From assembly GCA_005046945.1 (NCBI GenBank), contig SUSS01000008.1, positions 1 to 64,000 on the forward strand: 64,000 nucleotides of DNA, given 5' to 3'. Under the pieces are notes generated by a model. It was not told the origin of the DNA. It searched no databases and worked only from the letters and a program-made list of their open reading frames with translations. Source of the stretch: Tissierella creatinini (GTDB lineage: Bacteria; Bacillota; Clostridia; Tissierellales; Tissierellaceae). Made by a program: the position numbers and the translations under genes. This document shows positions 27,092 through 35,568 of the stretch, piece after piece (the first letter of the stretch is position 1; each line of letters begins with the position of its first letter).

Positions 27092-27577
27092 CTAAAGTTT
27101 TCCACCTAGCTCAGCATCTATTTTCTTAATCTCCTCTGCCATTTCTACCTTGTAAGTCTTGTACTTCTCTCTTAATTCCGGGTATTTTGTTGATAGAATT
27201 TGTACTGCAAGTAGTCCTGCGTTTTCTCCACCGTCGATGGCTACTGTTGCAACTGGTACTCCTTTAGGCATTTGCACTACTGATAATAAAGAGTCTAGCC
27301 CATCCATAGTCGATGACTTTGCCGGTATCCCTATTACAGGAAGTGGTGAAACTCCTGCCAATACTCCTGCCAGGTGTGCTGCTTTTCCTGCTATAGCTAT
27401 GATTACTTCAATTCCATTTTCCTCTGCCTTTTCAGCAAAATCCGTTGCTACATATGGAGTTCTGTGAGCTGATATTACCCTTACATCGTATTCAACACCA
27501 AACTTATCAAATATACCTGTCACTTTCTTTGCGATTTCCTTGTCGGAAATGCTTCCCATTACAATACTCACCTTCAT
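27092..27577 (-). CDS. purE: N5-carboxyaminoimidazole ribonucleotide mutase (class I PurE)
   Basis: 161 residues. VMGSISDKEIA (the SxSD site), SAHRTP, GKAAHLAGVLAG and GIPAKSS identify a class I enzyme, which would need PurK for its CAIR substrate; purK, purC and purF are not in this window. First gene of the operon, directly downstream of the riboswitch terminator. Confidence 0.95.
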   Translation of the reverse strand: MKVSIVMGSISDKEIAKKVTGIFDKFGVEYDVRVISAHRTPYVATDFAEKAEENGIEVIIAIAGKAAHLAGVLAGVSPLPVIGIPAKSSTMDGLDSLLSVVQMPKGVPVATVAIDGGENAGLLAVQILSTKYPELREKYKTYKVEMAEEIKKIDAELGGKL

Positions 27578-27629
27578 CTAAATCCCTCACTTTATTCTTT
27601 AATAATAATAATTTACCCAAAAAACCTAC

Positions 27630-27681
27630 AAAAAACCAATATACCCAGTCGGGTAGGTAAAGCGAAACCTACCCGACTGGG
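27630..27681 (-). terminator. riboswitch-controlled terminator before purE
   Basis: A 15-bp perfect stem CCCAGTCGGGTAGGT / ACCTACCCGACTGGG with loop TTCGCTTT, then TATATTGGTTTTTT on the minus strand. Its 5' strand shares the CCC at the 3' edge of the aptamer, so aptamer closure and terminator formation compete. Confidence 0.85.
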
Positions 27682-27773
27682 CTTTTCTCCCTTCGGTGTA
27701 ATACTGCAATCCAGTATCTGTACCGCTCGGACCTGCAAGAAAAATCTTCGGAACCCTAGGTACACTTTCGCCC
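27679..27773 (-). ncRNA. ykkC-class riboswitch, probably PRPP-sensing (subtype 2b)
   Basis: The RNA has the ykkC core landmarks in order: CUAGGGUUCCG, AGGUCCGAG, ACACCGAAGGGAGAAAAGCCC. Subtype 2b members sense PRPP and lie before purine genes; 2a (ppGpp) members precede amino-acid genes and guanidine-I members precede guanidine exporters and carboxylases. The position in front of purE-M-N-H-D favours PRPP. Binding should stabilise the aptamer and prevent the downstream terminator, switching the operon on. Confidence 0.8.
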
Positions 27774-27832
27774 ATAAGCATCCAAACCATTTATGGAACT
27801 AATATGAGCCTTATTCGTTTAATTCTATTTTG

Positions 27833-27861
27833 ATATTACCAATTGGACATATTTATGTCAA
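27833..27861 (-). promoter_or_regulatory. pur operon promoter
   Basis: Minus strand -35 TTGACA (27856-27861), 17 bp, -10 TAATAT (27833-27838), starting transcription about 50 bases before the aptamer. Confidence 0.75.
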
Positions 27862-27916
27862 GGTATAAGAAAAATAATTTCTACTAAATAAAGTAGTTTC
27901 AATTACATTTTCGCAA

Positions 27917-27945
27917 GAAAAACTCCTATAATTAATATAGGAGCT
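27917..27945 (-). terminator. terminator of the DUF5058 membrane pair
   Basis: AGCTCCTATA / TATAGGAGTT stem with TTTTC following on the minus strand, 16 bases after the stop at 27961. Confidence 0.75.
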
Positions 27946-27960
27946 CTAAAGAAGTTTATT

Positions 27961-28632
27961 TTAGATTATACCTTTTTTACTCATATTTACTCCAATGAAC
28001 ATTGTACCAAATACAGATATTAAAGTAGTTACATAAGATGGCACTAAGCCTTTCATAACTAAGAATGAAAATATCAATCCTATTGCTAATGCTATCGGTG
28101 CCAGCTTTGGCTTCGAAACTGCAAACTGTACAAATATTGCACCAAATAGTGCCGGCAATAGGAAGTTAAATGCATCTAGTACGGATTTTGGAAGTGCTGC
28201 TAGGATTTGAGTACCTGCAAAAACTCCTAATGCAAGGATTACTATATTTACCAATACGGAAACTGCCATTCCAAGTGTTGCAATTATAGCGCCTTCATCT
28301 GTACCCGCCTCTACACCAGCTACATTTTGAGCTACAGTTGCACAAGGAATTCTTAGGTTAGAAATATTTCCCGTTATAAAAGCCATATATGTTCCCGGTA
28401 CTCCTATAATAGGAAAGTAGGAAATAGGTTCAATAAACCAAATTACACCTACCGCTCCTGCTATGGAAACAAAGCCTGTCAATATTGCGCTTGCTGGCGG
28501 CAACAAGCCATAAAATAGATATAATGCTATTGCTGGCCCAAAGGATAACAAGACCCCTAACCAACCTGTTATTTTACCCCATCTAATTATATAAGGCAGA
28601 TATACTCCATTATACTCTTTATTCTTTTCCAT
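27961..28632 (-). CDS. multi-spanning membrane protein, partner of DUF5058 protein
   Basis: 223 residues with about six hydrophobic helices and Gly/Pro-rich signature stretches (IIGVPGTYMAFITGN, IPCATVAQNVAGVEAGTDEG, LLPALFGAIFVQF). I do not know a characterised homologue; similar proteins are sometimes labelled mechanosensitive-channel-like without evidence. It is always seen here directly behind a DUF5058 gene (17-base gap, shared promoter and terminator), so the two probably make one heteromeric transporter. Substrate unknown; the neighbouring purine genes are on separate transcripts. Confidence 0.7.
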   Translation of the reverse strand: MEKNKEYNGVYLPYIIRWGKITGWLGVLLSFGPAIALYLFYGLLPPASAILTGFVSIAGAVGVIWFIEPISYFPIIGVPGTYMAFITGNISNLRIPCATVAQNVAGVEAGTDEGAIIATLGMAVSVLVNIVILALGVFAGTQILAALPKSVLDAFNFLLPALFGAIFVQFAVSKPKLAPIALAIGLIFSFLVMKGLVPSYVTTLISVFGTMFIGVNMSKKGII

Positions 28633-28649
28633 TTATATTCCTCCCTATC

Positions 28650-29345
28650 CTATACTATAACCGCAACAATCATTCCACCGAATAGAGCAATTGCTAAACC
28701 CCATTCCTTTAACCAATTGATTTTCTTCTTTTTAATTAAAAGCTGCAATACGAGCATAATAACTCCACCTGCTATAGCTGCCACTGAGTTTTTATTCATT
28801 TTTAAAAGATGCGGTGATACAAGGGCTGCAAAGGCTCCAAGGATTGCTGCAGTAGATATAATACCTATAACTGCCTTATTACCTTTAGAAAATTTTTCTT
28901 GAAATTTACCCATTTTATCTGCTGAAAAGGTAGCGAAGACAATCCATCCGATCGAACCAAGAATCATTGTCCATACTGCATTTGCAAAAGCAATTTCATT
29001 CATAGGGTCGATGCCCATCTTTACACCTGTAGCTTCTGCTCCAAAGCTTGCTGCCATCAACTCGAACATTACCGATCCTATATAGGATAATCTCATCCAA
29101 GCCATTGGCCCACCTACTGTTACTAAAAGTGAAAGCAGTCCTGAAAGAATAACTATTGAAGGTCCAATAGATGTAATAAAGCTGCTCTTCATAGCAGATT
29201 TCATTTGGTGTTCAGTTAAACCCATATTCTTTCCTGATTCATAGGACTTCTTGCCAAATAAAATAGCTTGAAATATAGCTAAACATATTGCTAAGCCTGC
29301 AGCAATCCACAAAGGTAAACTGTTGGCAATTTCCATGTAATCCAT
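28650..29345 (-). CDS. DUF5058 family membrane protein
   Basis: 231 residues, about six membrane helices. The conserved first loop FGKKSYESGKNMGLTEHQMKSAMKSSFITSIGP (about 30-62) and GPMAWMRLSYIGS region match DUF5058, an uncharacterised membrane family. Start ATG 29345 with AAGGAGG seven bases upstream. First gene of a two-gene operon. Confidence 0.8.
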   Translation of the reverse strand: MDYMEIANSLPLWIAAGLAICLAIFQAILFGKKSYESGKNMGLTEHQMKSAMKSSFITSIGPSIVILSGLLSLLVTVGGPMAWMRLSYIGSVMFELMAASFGAEATGVKMGIDPMNEIAFANAVWTMILGSIGWIVFATFSADKMGKFQEKFSKGNKAVIGIISTAAILGAFAALVSPHLLKMNKNSVAAIAGGVIMLVLQLLIKKKKINWLKEWGLAIALFGGMIVAVIV

Positions 29346-29389
29346 TTTAAATCCTCCTTAAAATTTATGAATTAGTTCTTATCACTTAT

Positions 29390-29418
29390 ATAATACCCAT
29401 TAGGAAAACGTAAGCCAA
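29390..29418 (-). promoter_or_regulatory. DUF5058 operon promoter
   Basis: Minus strand -35 TTGGCT (29413-29418), 17 bp, -10 TATTAT (29390-29395), 45 bases before the start codon. Confidence 0.6.
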
Positions 29419-29600
29419 CGAATATTTTTCTATTATTTAAGTATATTTTTGAAAATATTTTCTAATAGTTTCAGAAAGGTTTAAATTCCTTAACAAATAT
29501 TATTTCGTCATTATCAATAAAGAAACAATATGAATTTAAGCCTATTTATGATAAAATTAGACATAATAAATTAGCAACGAAATTTTAGTGAGGTGGGAAA

Positions 29601-31136
29601 ATGCAAAACCAATTTGTACTCATAATTGATTTTGGTGGACAATACAATCAATTAATCGCCAGGAGAGTTAGGGAACATGGTGTTTACTGCGAAGTAAAGC
29701 CATATACAATCTCCATCGATGAGATTAAGTCCTTGAACCCAGTTGGGATCATCTTTACCGGTGGCCCAAACAGCGTTTATGATGAAAAGGCACCAAAATG
29801 CACAAAGGAAATATTTGAACTAAATATTCCTATTCTTGGAATATGCTACGGAAGCCAACTGATGACCCACGTACTAGGTGGAACAGTAACTAAAGCTGAT
29901 AAGAGAGAATACGGAAAAACTGAAATCAAGGTAGATAAGTCAAGCAAGATTTTCAAAGGTGTAGAAGAGGACACTGTAGTATGGATGAGCCACACTGACT
30001 ACATGGAAAAACTAGCTGAAGGCTTCAGAGTCATAGCGACTTCAGACACATGTCCTACTGCCGCTATTGAAAATGAAGAAAAGAAACTTTACGGTGTACA
30101 GTTCCATCCTGAGGTAAATCACTCCGTAAGAGGAAATCTTATGCTAAAGAACTTCCTATTCGATGTTTGCGGTTGTACAGGTGACTGGACTATGTCAAAA
30201 TACATCGATGCCCAAGTAGAAGAGATTAGAAAGACCGTAGGAGATGGAAAGGCACTTTGTGCTCTTTCAGGCGGAGTTGATTCATCAGTAGTTGCAGCAC
30301 TTATGTCTAAGGCTATTGGCAGCCAATTAACTTGCGTATTTGTAGATACTGGTCTTATGAGAAAGAATGAAGGGGATGAAGTTGAGGCAGCTTTCTCCAA
30401 GAACTTCGATTCACACTTCATTAGAGTTAATGCTCAAGAGAGATTCTTAGGCAAGCTTAAGGGATTAACCGATCCAGAGGATAAGAGAAAAGCCATAGGC
30501 GAAGAATTCATTAGAGTCTTTGAAGACGAAGCTAAAAAGATTGGCAAAGTAGATTTCCTTGTACAAGGTACAATCTATCCAGATATAATTGAAAGTGGTC
30601 TTGGAGATAGTGCTGTAATCAAGTCCCACCACAATGTAGGAGGCCTTCCAAGTGTAGTTGACTTCAAGGAACTAATCGAGCCATTAAGGCTATTGTTTAA
30701 GGATGAAGTAAGAGCACTAGGCAAGGAATTAAACCTTCCTGATTATCTAGTATGGCGTCAGCCATTCCCAGGACCAGGTCTTGGAATTAGAGTAATCGGG
30801 GAAGTTACTGAAGAAAAACTAAACATCCTAAGAGATGCAGACTATATCTTCAGAGAGGAAATAGCCCTTGCAGGCTTAGATAGGGAAATCAATCAATACT
30901 TTGCTGTAATTACCGATATGAGAAGCGTCGGAGTTATGGGAGATGAAAGAACCTATGACTACACCCTAGCCCTAAGAGGAGTAACGACAACCGACTTTAT
31001 GACAGCTGACTGGGCGAGAATCCCATATGAAGTTCTAGATAAAGCTTCTAGAAGAATTGTAAATGAAGTAAAACACATAAATAGAATTGTATATGACATA
31101 ACAAGCAAACCACCAGCAACTATTGAGTGGGAATAA
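29601..31136 (+). CDS. guaA: GMP synthase (glutamine-hydrolysing)
   Basis: 511 residues. N-terminal class I amidotransferase with nucleophile in GICYGSQLM (about residue 80) and QFHPEV; ATP-pyrophosphatase domain with LSGGVDSSV (about 224-232); C-terminal dimerisation domain ending [18 protein letters not shown]. Converts XMP to GMP. SD GAGGTGGG before ATG 29601. No purine riboswitch was recognised in the 250-base upstream region. Own terminator. Confidence 0.98.
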   Translation: MQNQFVLIIDFGGQYNQLIARRVREHGVYCEVKPYTISIDEIKSLNPVGIIFTGGPNSVYDEKAPKCTKEIFELNIPILGICYGSQLMTHVLGGTVTKADKREYGKTEIKVDKSSKIFKGVEEDTVVWMSHTDYMEKLAEGFRVIATSDTCPTAAIENEEKKLYGVQFHPEVNHSVRGNLMLKNFLFDVCGCTGDWTMSKYIDAQVEEIRKTVGDGKALCALSGGVDSSVVAALMSKAIGSQLTCVFVDTGLMRKNEGDEVEAAFSKNFDSHFIRVNAQERFLGKLKGLTDPEDKRKAIGEEFIRVFEDEAKKIGKVDFLVQGTIYPDIIESGLGDSAVIKSHHNVGGLPSVVDFKELIEPLRLLFKDEVRALGKELNLPDYLVWRQPFPGPGLGIRVIGEVTEEKLNILRDADYIFREEIALAGLDREINQYFAVITDMRSVGVMGDERTYDYTLALRGVTTTDFMTADWARIPYEVLDKASRRIVNEVKHINRIVYDITSKPPATIEWE

Positions 31137-31181
31137 AATAAGGTTTAGATTTCAACATTCCTTAAGTTTTAGATTAATAAT

Positions 31182-31230
31182 AACCGTGTATGATTTTGTA
31201 AGTATTTTTGAAAATCATATACGGTTTTTT
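31182..31230 (+). terminator. guaA terminator
   Basis: Stem AACCGTGTATGATTTT / AAAATCATATACGGTT followed by TTTT. Confidence 0.85.
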
Positions 31231-31256
31231 ATTGTTTTTATAAACTAAAAGGAGGC

Positions 31257-31493
31257 GTGTTAGAAGTGAAGCGTGGAGAAATCAAAACGAATCGAGTAAT
31301 GGCTAGTAAGCCTAGTCAAAACAAGTTATTTAGGGAGTTAACAGAGGAATTTATTAGGCAGGCAGAAATTAAGAACTTATCAGAATGGACAATCAAAAGT
31401 TATACGTACCACACCCAATATTTTATTGATTTTGCAGGACATGAGCTTATGTGCAAGGAAATCAGTATGGAATATCTCATAAAAAAGCTTTAA
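31257..31493 (+). pseudogene. truncated tyrosine recombinase (N-terminal core-binding domain only)
   Basis: At most 78 residues, best start GTG 31266 (GGAGGC upstream). ELTEEFIRQAEIKNLSEWTIKSYTYH and YFIDFAG are the SAM-like core-binding domain of phage/XerD-type integrases, which precedes a catalytic domain of about 200 residues holding R-H-R-Y. The frame stops at 31493 and no catalytic-domain remnant is visible downstream. So this is a broken integrase, a scar of a former mobile element next to guaA, a known type of integration neighbourhood. Confidence 0.75.
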
Positions 31494-31870
31494 TGCATGT
31501 ACTCAAGGAGAAATTACATGCATTTTGCTTTGTATTAGTTCATATAATTCGAATTATGCTTCTTAAAGCGGGCGATCACAGGGTTCCCCTACGGATGCAT
31601 TTAATCGTATTGTAGGGGCAGTCTTTGACCGCCACTTTGACTACTCAATTTTTAACATTACATTTTGAAGCTACCCAATATTTTTATAAGCTGCAGCTCT
31701 ACTTTTAGACGATTTAGTATTTCTTGTACTTCCTTCGACAATAAGTTGCCGTTAAAATCCTAGTAAAATAAATATTTCCATGGACTTTGCAAATCAGGTC
31801 TTGAATAAATAGAACACAGATTTATATTGTAATTCGAAAATACGGACAAAACACCATTCAATGTGCCGGC
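31494..31870. other. non-coding, decayed sequence
   Basis: No gene could be supported. It contains the imperfect inverted element at 31565-31634 and AT-rich sequence with many stops in all frames. Probably the remains of the element that carried the integrase. Confidence 0.5.
31565..31634. repeat. imperfect inverted repeat with CCCCTAC / GTAGGGG ends
   Basis: Left arm GCGGGCGATCACAGG...CCCCTACG, right arm CGTATTGTAGGGGC...GACCGCC. This GTAGGGGC...GCCCGC design is shared by small dispersed MITE-like repeats in several Firmicutes. Confidence 0.5.
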
Positions 31871-32026
31871 CTAATGGGTACTGAAAAAAACTATGCTGAT
31901 ATGGTTATGAAATGAATCTTTATTTATATAATGCTTGCCTTCAAACATTGATCTTGCAGCACATTCATAATAAGAGTATAGCAATCCCTTATAACATACA
32001 GTCTTAATTTCATGTTCTTTGTCCAT
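31871..32026 (-). CDS. small hypothetical protein downstream of aroF
   Basis: 51 residues (starts MDKEHEIKTVCYKGLLYSYY), ATG 32026, eight bases after the aroF stop with TAGGTGAT as a weak SD. No family recognised and the C-terminal part may be run-on into decayed DNA, so it could be the start of a truncated gene rather than a real small protein. Confidence 0.3.
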   Translation of the reverse strand: MDKEHEIKTVCYKGLLYSYYECAARSMFEGKHYINKDSFHNHISIVFFSTH

Positions 32027-32033
32027 ATATCAC

Positions 32034-33047
32034 CTACCATTTTCTTCCCACAGCAGCGGCAATCAATTTTAATTTGACCATTGTTTCTGCAAATGAATCA
32101 TATGTCAATGATTGTGCCCCATCACACAAAGCATTTTTAGGATCGTTGTGAACTTCTATGATGAGACCATCAGCACCGGCTGCTAAAGCTGCCATTGATA
32201 AAGGCTCAACCATCCAATTGATTCCTGCAGCATGGCTTGGGTCTATGACTACAGGAAGATGGGTCAATTTTTTCAAAACCGGTATTGCGCTAATATCAAG
32301 AGTATTTCTTGTATAATTTTCGCATGTTCTAATGCCTCTTTCACAGAGAACTACATTATTGTTTCCACCGCTCATAACATATTCTGCAGACATTATCAAT
32401 TCCTCGTAAGTATTTGCAAAGCCTCTTTTGATCATTACAGGTTTGTTTGTTCTGCCAAGCTCCTTTAAAAGCTCAAAATTTTGCATGTTTCTGGCTCCAA
32501 CCTGAAACATATCTACAGAATCCAAGAACATTTCTATATGTGAAGGATTGGTTATTTCAGATACAACGGGCATATTTGTTTCCTGCTTTGCCATATTTAA
32601 AAGCTCCAATCCATCAGCTCTTAATCCCTGAAATGAATACGGAGAAGTTCTTGGCTTCCACGCTCCGCCCCTGAGTATTTCAGCACCATGGTATTTAACA
32701 TTTTTTGCAATATCTTTAATCTGTGTTTCACTTTCAACAGAGCAGGGACCTGCCATTACAACAATTTTATTTCCTCCAATCTTTACTCCGTTAACATCAA
32801 TAACACTGTTTTCAGGGTGCATTTTCCTATTAGCCCTTTTATATGGTTCTTGTACCTTCAAAATTTTATCCACATTTTCATTCAAATAAATAGAAGTTAT
32901 ATCCAATGATGAAGTGTCACCGACAAGACCTAAGACTGTTGTGTTCATGCCAACTATTGGGCTTATCTCAACATTGTATTTGCAAAGCATCTCACTTAAT
33001 TTATCTATCTCTTCTTCCCTTGTTCCGTTTTTTAACACAATAATCAT
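32034..33047 (-). CDS. aroF: 3-deoxy-7-phosphoheptulonate synthase (DAHP synthase, AroF/type I-beta)
   Basis: 337 residues. An N-terminal ferredoxin-like regulatory domain (about 1-70: MIIVLKNGTREEEIDKL) precedes the TIM barrel with MAGPCSVES, LRGGAWKPRTSPYSFQG, KRGFANT, ERGIRT, VIDPSHAAG and EVHNDP. First step of the shikimate pathway: PEP + erythrose-4-phosphate. Type I-beta enzymes with this N-terminal extension are feedback-inhibited by Phe or Tyr. Preceded by a T-box leader, so it is also controlled by tRNA charging. No other aro gene is present nearby. Confidence 0.95.
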   Translation of the reverse strand: MIIVLKNGTREEEIDKLSEMLCKYNVEISPIVGMNTTVLGLVGDTSSLDITSIYLNENVDKILKVQEPYKRANRKMHPENSVIDVNGVKIGGNKIVVMAGPCSVESETQIKDIAKNVKYHGAEILRGGAWKPRTSPYSFQGLRADGLELLNMAKQETNMPVVSEITNPSHIEMFLDSVDMFQVGARNMQNFELLKELGRTNKPVMIKRGFANTYEELIMSAEYVMSGGNNNVVLCERGIRTCENYTRNTLDISAIPVLKKLTHLPVVIDPSHAAGINWMVEPLSMAALAAGADGLIIEVHNDPKNALCDGAQSLTYDSFAETMVKLKLIAAAVGRKW

Positions 33048-33186
33048 AATATTTTCCGCCTTTCTTGTAGTGCTATTATAAATAATAAGCAGTCCTATCA
33101 GCAGCCAAATTGCTTCTGCATGGTCTTTAATCTTTTGTTTTTCTTTATAAATTTAAATTAGCAATGCAAAATTTGTTTTTATATAC

Positions 33187-33475
33187 AAAAAAACCTCCCG
33201 TTCCTATATATTCTAATATAGGGACGAAAGGTTATAATACAACCGTTCCGCGGTACCACCCAATTTCAGCAAAAATTGCTACGCTCTTTCAAATACGGGA
33301 TTTACATCCGATATTCTATCCTTGTAACGCAGGAAATACGGCAAAGCTTACTTAATTCAGCCCGCAGCTCAAGAGGGAACTTCAAAATGATTTCACAAAT
33401 ATTCGCTTTCAGTCAACGACGAATACTCCCTGATAGTGTCTTCAAATCTACTTTCAACTTTTCATAGCTTTTTAT
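33187..33475 (-). ncRNA. T-box leader of aroF, probable tRNA-Phe (UUC) specifier
   Basis: The universal T-box sequence GGGTGGTACCGCGGAACGG is at about 33243-33261, antiterminator side-stem before it, and a terminator CCTTTCGTCCCTATA / TATAGGAACGGGAGG with T7 at 33187-33232. In Stem I the specifier-loop context GUGAAA...GAAG-UUC-CC puts UUC (Phe) at 33377-33379. Uncharged tRNA should stabilise the antiterminator and raise aroF expression. The Phe assignment is read by eye. Confidence 0.85.
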
Positions 33476-33485
33476 AATTTTTATT

Positions 33486-33514
33486 ATAATATACCTAAAT
33501 ATTGATTTTGTCAA
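33486..33514 (-). promoter_or_regulatory. aroF T-box promoter
   Basis: -35 TTGACA (33509-33514), 17 bp, -10 TATTAT (33486-33491) on the minus strand. Confidence 0.8.
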
Positions 33515-33704
33515 TAGTTTTTTTGTTTTTCTAAGAAGACACGGGCAAATTCCACTATTGGAAAAGAGTCATTTGAGAAGAAACTCTAATTAAAGCTGGG
33601 ACATTAGCTGTTACAGGCCAAACTCAATTTGTAGAATTAAAAGCTAACATTGCTGGTATTAAGCCTAACAAGCAAGATACCTGTGCATTTCTAGTGGGAA
33701 TAGA
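33515..33704. other. stretch without a supported gene
   Basis: Between the aroF promoter and the lipoprotein terminator. A plus-strand frame from 33577 stays open for 64 codons (AGTLAVTGQTQFVELK...) but has no start codon or RBS and no family I recognise. Possibly the 3' remnant of a lost gene. Confidence 0.4.
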
Positions 33705-33752
33705 AAAAAATTTGGCGAGACTTTTAGCTACCATAGGTGCTAGTAGTCTCGC
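33705..33752 (-). terminator. terminator of the duplicated-domain lipoprotein gene
   Basis: 17-base arms TTGGCGAGACTACTAGC / GCTAAAAGTCTCGCCAA (one mismatch) followed by ATTTTTTTC on the minus strand, about 65 bases after the stop. Confidence 0.8.
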
Positions 33753-33815
33753 CAACTTATGCCTTGAGTAGGAGAGTGGTACATGTAAATTATTATTCAT
33801 TAATCTGATTCTTAT

Positions 33816-34661
33816 TTATTCTGTTTTTGCTAAACCAATATTTGAATCCCCATTAGAATAATAAATGAAGAATATGTAATCTCCTTTTTCATTATAAGCA
33901 TAATATTCTATACTATCAGTTGAAGTGCTTTCAGTTGTATCAACCTTATATTCACTATTCTTAAGCACCTCTATAAAGTCTATGGCATCTTGCCTTTCTA
34001 CATACTGCAAATCTATATATTTTTCATTACTTCCATTGCTATTTATAGCTGTAATTTTCCCCTTAAGCTCCGGTATCCCAACGAAGAAATCACTTGGCCA
34101 AGTTGCAGCATCGGTCATATCTACTTCTTCTTCAGACTCTACAGGAGGCTCAGCTGGTGTGTTTACCTTATCATTGCTAGATTGATCTTTTCCATATGAA
34201 ATTGAACCATCACCGGCATTTGAGTACATTAATGTTAACATTGTTCCATCCTCGTGTCTTCCAGAAAATGAAACTACATCAGAAGTATTTGTTTCATAGG
34301 TGGCTACATAGCCTAATGCCTTGATAGCTTCAACATACTTAGTAGCATCCTTGCTATCCAAGCCCTCAAAGGTAACCATTACAAGTTGGCTATTGGCATC
34401 ATCCATCACCATTGTAATATTAGCCTTTAACTCCGGCAGTTTACCCATTTTATCCTTAGGCCATTTTAAGCTTTCCCCAATTTTTGCAGAACCTTCTTCA
34501 GTTTTTATCGTGGTAGTATCCCCATCTAAATCTAAATCAACTTCACCATCCACAGTTTCTTCAATGATATTTTCGCTTATCTTCTCTTCAATACTTTTTT
34601 TGCACCCCACAGCAAAAATAGCTATTATGACTATTAAGGCTATGATTACACTCCTTTTCAT
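33816..34661 (-). CDS. lipoprotein with two repeated domains
   Basis: 281 residues from ATG 34661 (GGAGG nine bases upstream; ATG 34670 overlaps the SD). Lipobox AVGC follows a single hydrophobic segment. After an acidic linker there are two related domains, each opening with WPxD/K...(L/I)PELKxxIT (about 70 and about 190) and containing a segment like YVEAIKALGY / FIEVLKNSEY, so the gene arose by internal duplication. Resembles DUF6591-type surface lipoproteins. Function unknown; attached to the outer membrane face. Confidence 0.72.
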   Translation of the reverse strand: MKRSVIIALIVIIAIFAVGCKKSIEEKISENIIEETVDGEVDLDLDGDTTTIKTEEGSAKIGESLKWPKDKMGKLPELKANITMVMDDANSQLVMVTFEGLDSKDATKYVEAIKALGYVATYETNTSDVVSFSGRHEDGTMLTLMYSNAGDGSISYGKDQSSNDKVNTPAEPPVESEEEVDMTDAATWPSDFFVGIPELKGKITAINSNGSNEKYIDLQYVERQDAIDFIEVLKNSEYKVDTTESTSTDSIEYYAYNEKGDYIFFIYYSNGDSNIGLAKTE

Positions 34662-34794
34662 ACAAATCATCCTCCAATTTTTTATTTATATACCCAAAAA
34701 AATTACATATACTTAGAATTTTGCCATACTATCTAGCTTTTCAACATTTATACCCTGATTAACCCATAAGCTTGTTTAATTCTTGGTGGTCTAA

Positions 34795-35568
34795 CTAATA
34801 GTACTTGCACTTTTCCCTCCTACACCCATGGGGATGTCTTTCTGAATCCACGCAAATTATTTGGTGTGAGCTTGGTAGGTCAATGCCCAAATAATCTTTT
34901 GCTAATCCGATACTTGTACTCAAGGATGAATATACAAAGTTTTTGCAGCAGCATGGGCCTGTTTCATTGGCTATAGTCTCAATAACTTTAGATACAACGT
35001 GCATAGTAGCAGATGTTTCTTTGTCTTTAGGACATGCCGCCCCTAGAATAACACTAAATGCTGCTCCTATTGCAGGTGTAACACCACAAACTCCAGTTAA
35101 GCCACAATACGCTCCTATAGCCTGTCTACGAGTACGATTTAGGGCTTCCACTATTTGTCCATTAGTTATTTTAATCTCTCCATGATTTTTTATTGCAATT
35201 AAAAGTGACCCTGCAGCAACCCAGGCATGTTCACAGCCCAGCATAGGTAGGGCTGCTGAATTAATAACCCCTTCAGCTATCTCTACTGGATTGTTTCCTT
35301 TTGATTTATATAATAGGCGCACTACATCCTTAAAAGACCTTTCTCCATGACAAGTATCGCATACATAATGACCATTAGAGCAATGTACATAGCCTATTTC
35401 CTTTTTATTACACTCTATACATGTAAATTCCTTACCTATTTCTAAATAGTCTAACTTCCCACCACATATAAGACAATTTTCTGTATTCTCTTCACTGTGC
35501 TGACCAGCACCGCCATTTGCAGGCTCTCAGCAACCACCACTAGGCTGTCTCTTGATTTCTTCAGCCAT
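34795..35568 (-). CDS. DUF5714 family selenoprotein (in-frame UGA at codon 14)
   Basis: 257 residues when TGA at 35527-35529 is read as selenocysteine. N terminus MAEEIKRQPSGGC-U-EPANGG puts a Cys-Sec pair in a Gly-rich tail. Then cysteine knuckles CLICGG, CIEC, HCSNGHYVCDTCH (about 31-78) and a large C-terminal region with PMLGCEHAW, CGLTGVCG, CPKDKE, GPCCCKNF and CRREKCKYY match DUF5714, an uncharacterised anaerobe family. The only stop between ATG 35568 and 34795 is this TGA. ATG has AAGGAGG seven bases upstream, whereas the conventional call (from GTG 35322) lacks an RBS and deletes all zinc knuckles. A hairpin GTGCT-GGTC-AGCAC begins 16 nt after UGA, loop at +22, fitting a bacterial SECIS. 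Overlaps the recQ 3' end by eight bases. Confidence 0.87.
35497..35529 (-). promoter_or_regulatory. UGA codon and SECIS-like hairpin in the DUF5714 gene
   Basis: UGA (35529-35527), 16 nt spacer, stem GUGCU/AGCAC, loop GGUC beginning at +22. The loop starts with GG and resembles the GGUC in the E. coli fdhF element. Geometry is almost the same as in copA. Confidence 0.65.

Noticed and set aside
29346..29600. Purine riboswitch upstream of guaA
   Set aside because: None of the conserved purine-aptamer loops could be found in this AT-rich stretch.
33541..33771. Possible third in-frame UGA (33574-33576) on the plus strand, with open frames on both sides
   Set aside because: No start codon or ribosome-binding site, no recognised family, and the downstream part overlaps the terminator hairpin of the lipoprotein gene on the other strand. 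The frame is short enough to be chance or a gene remnant.
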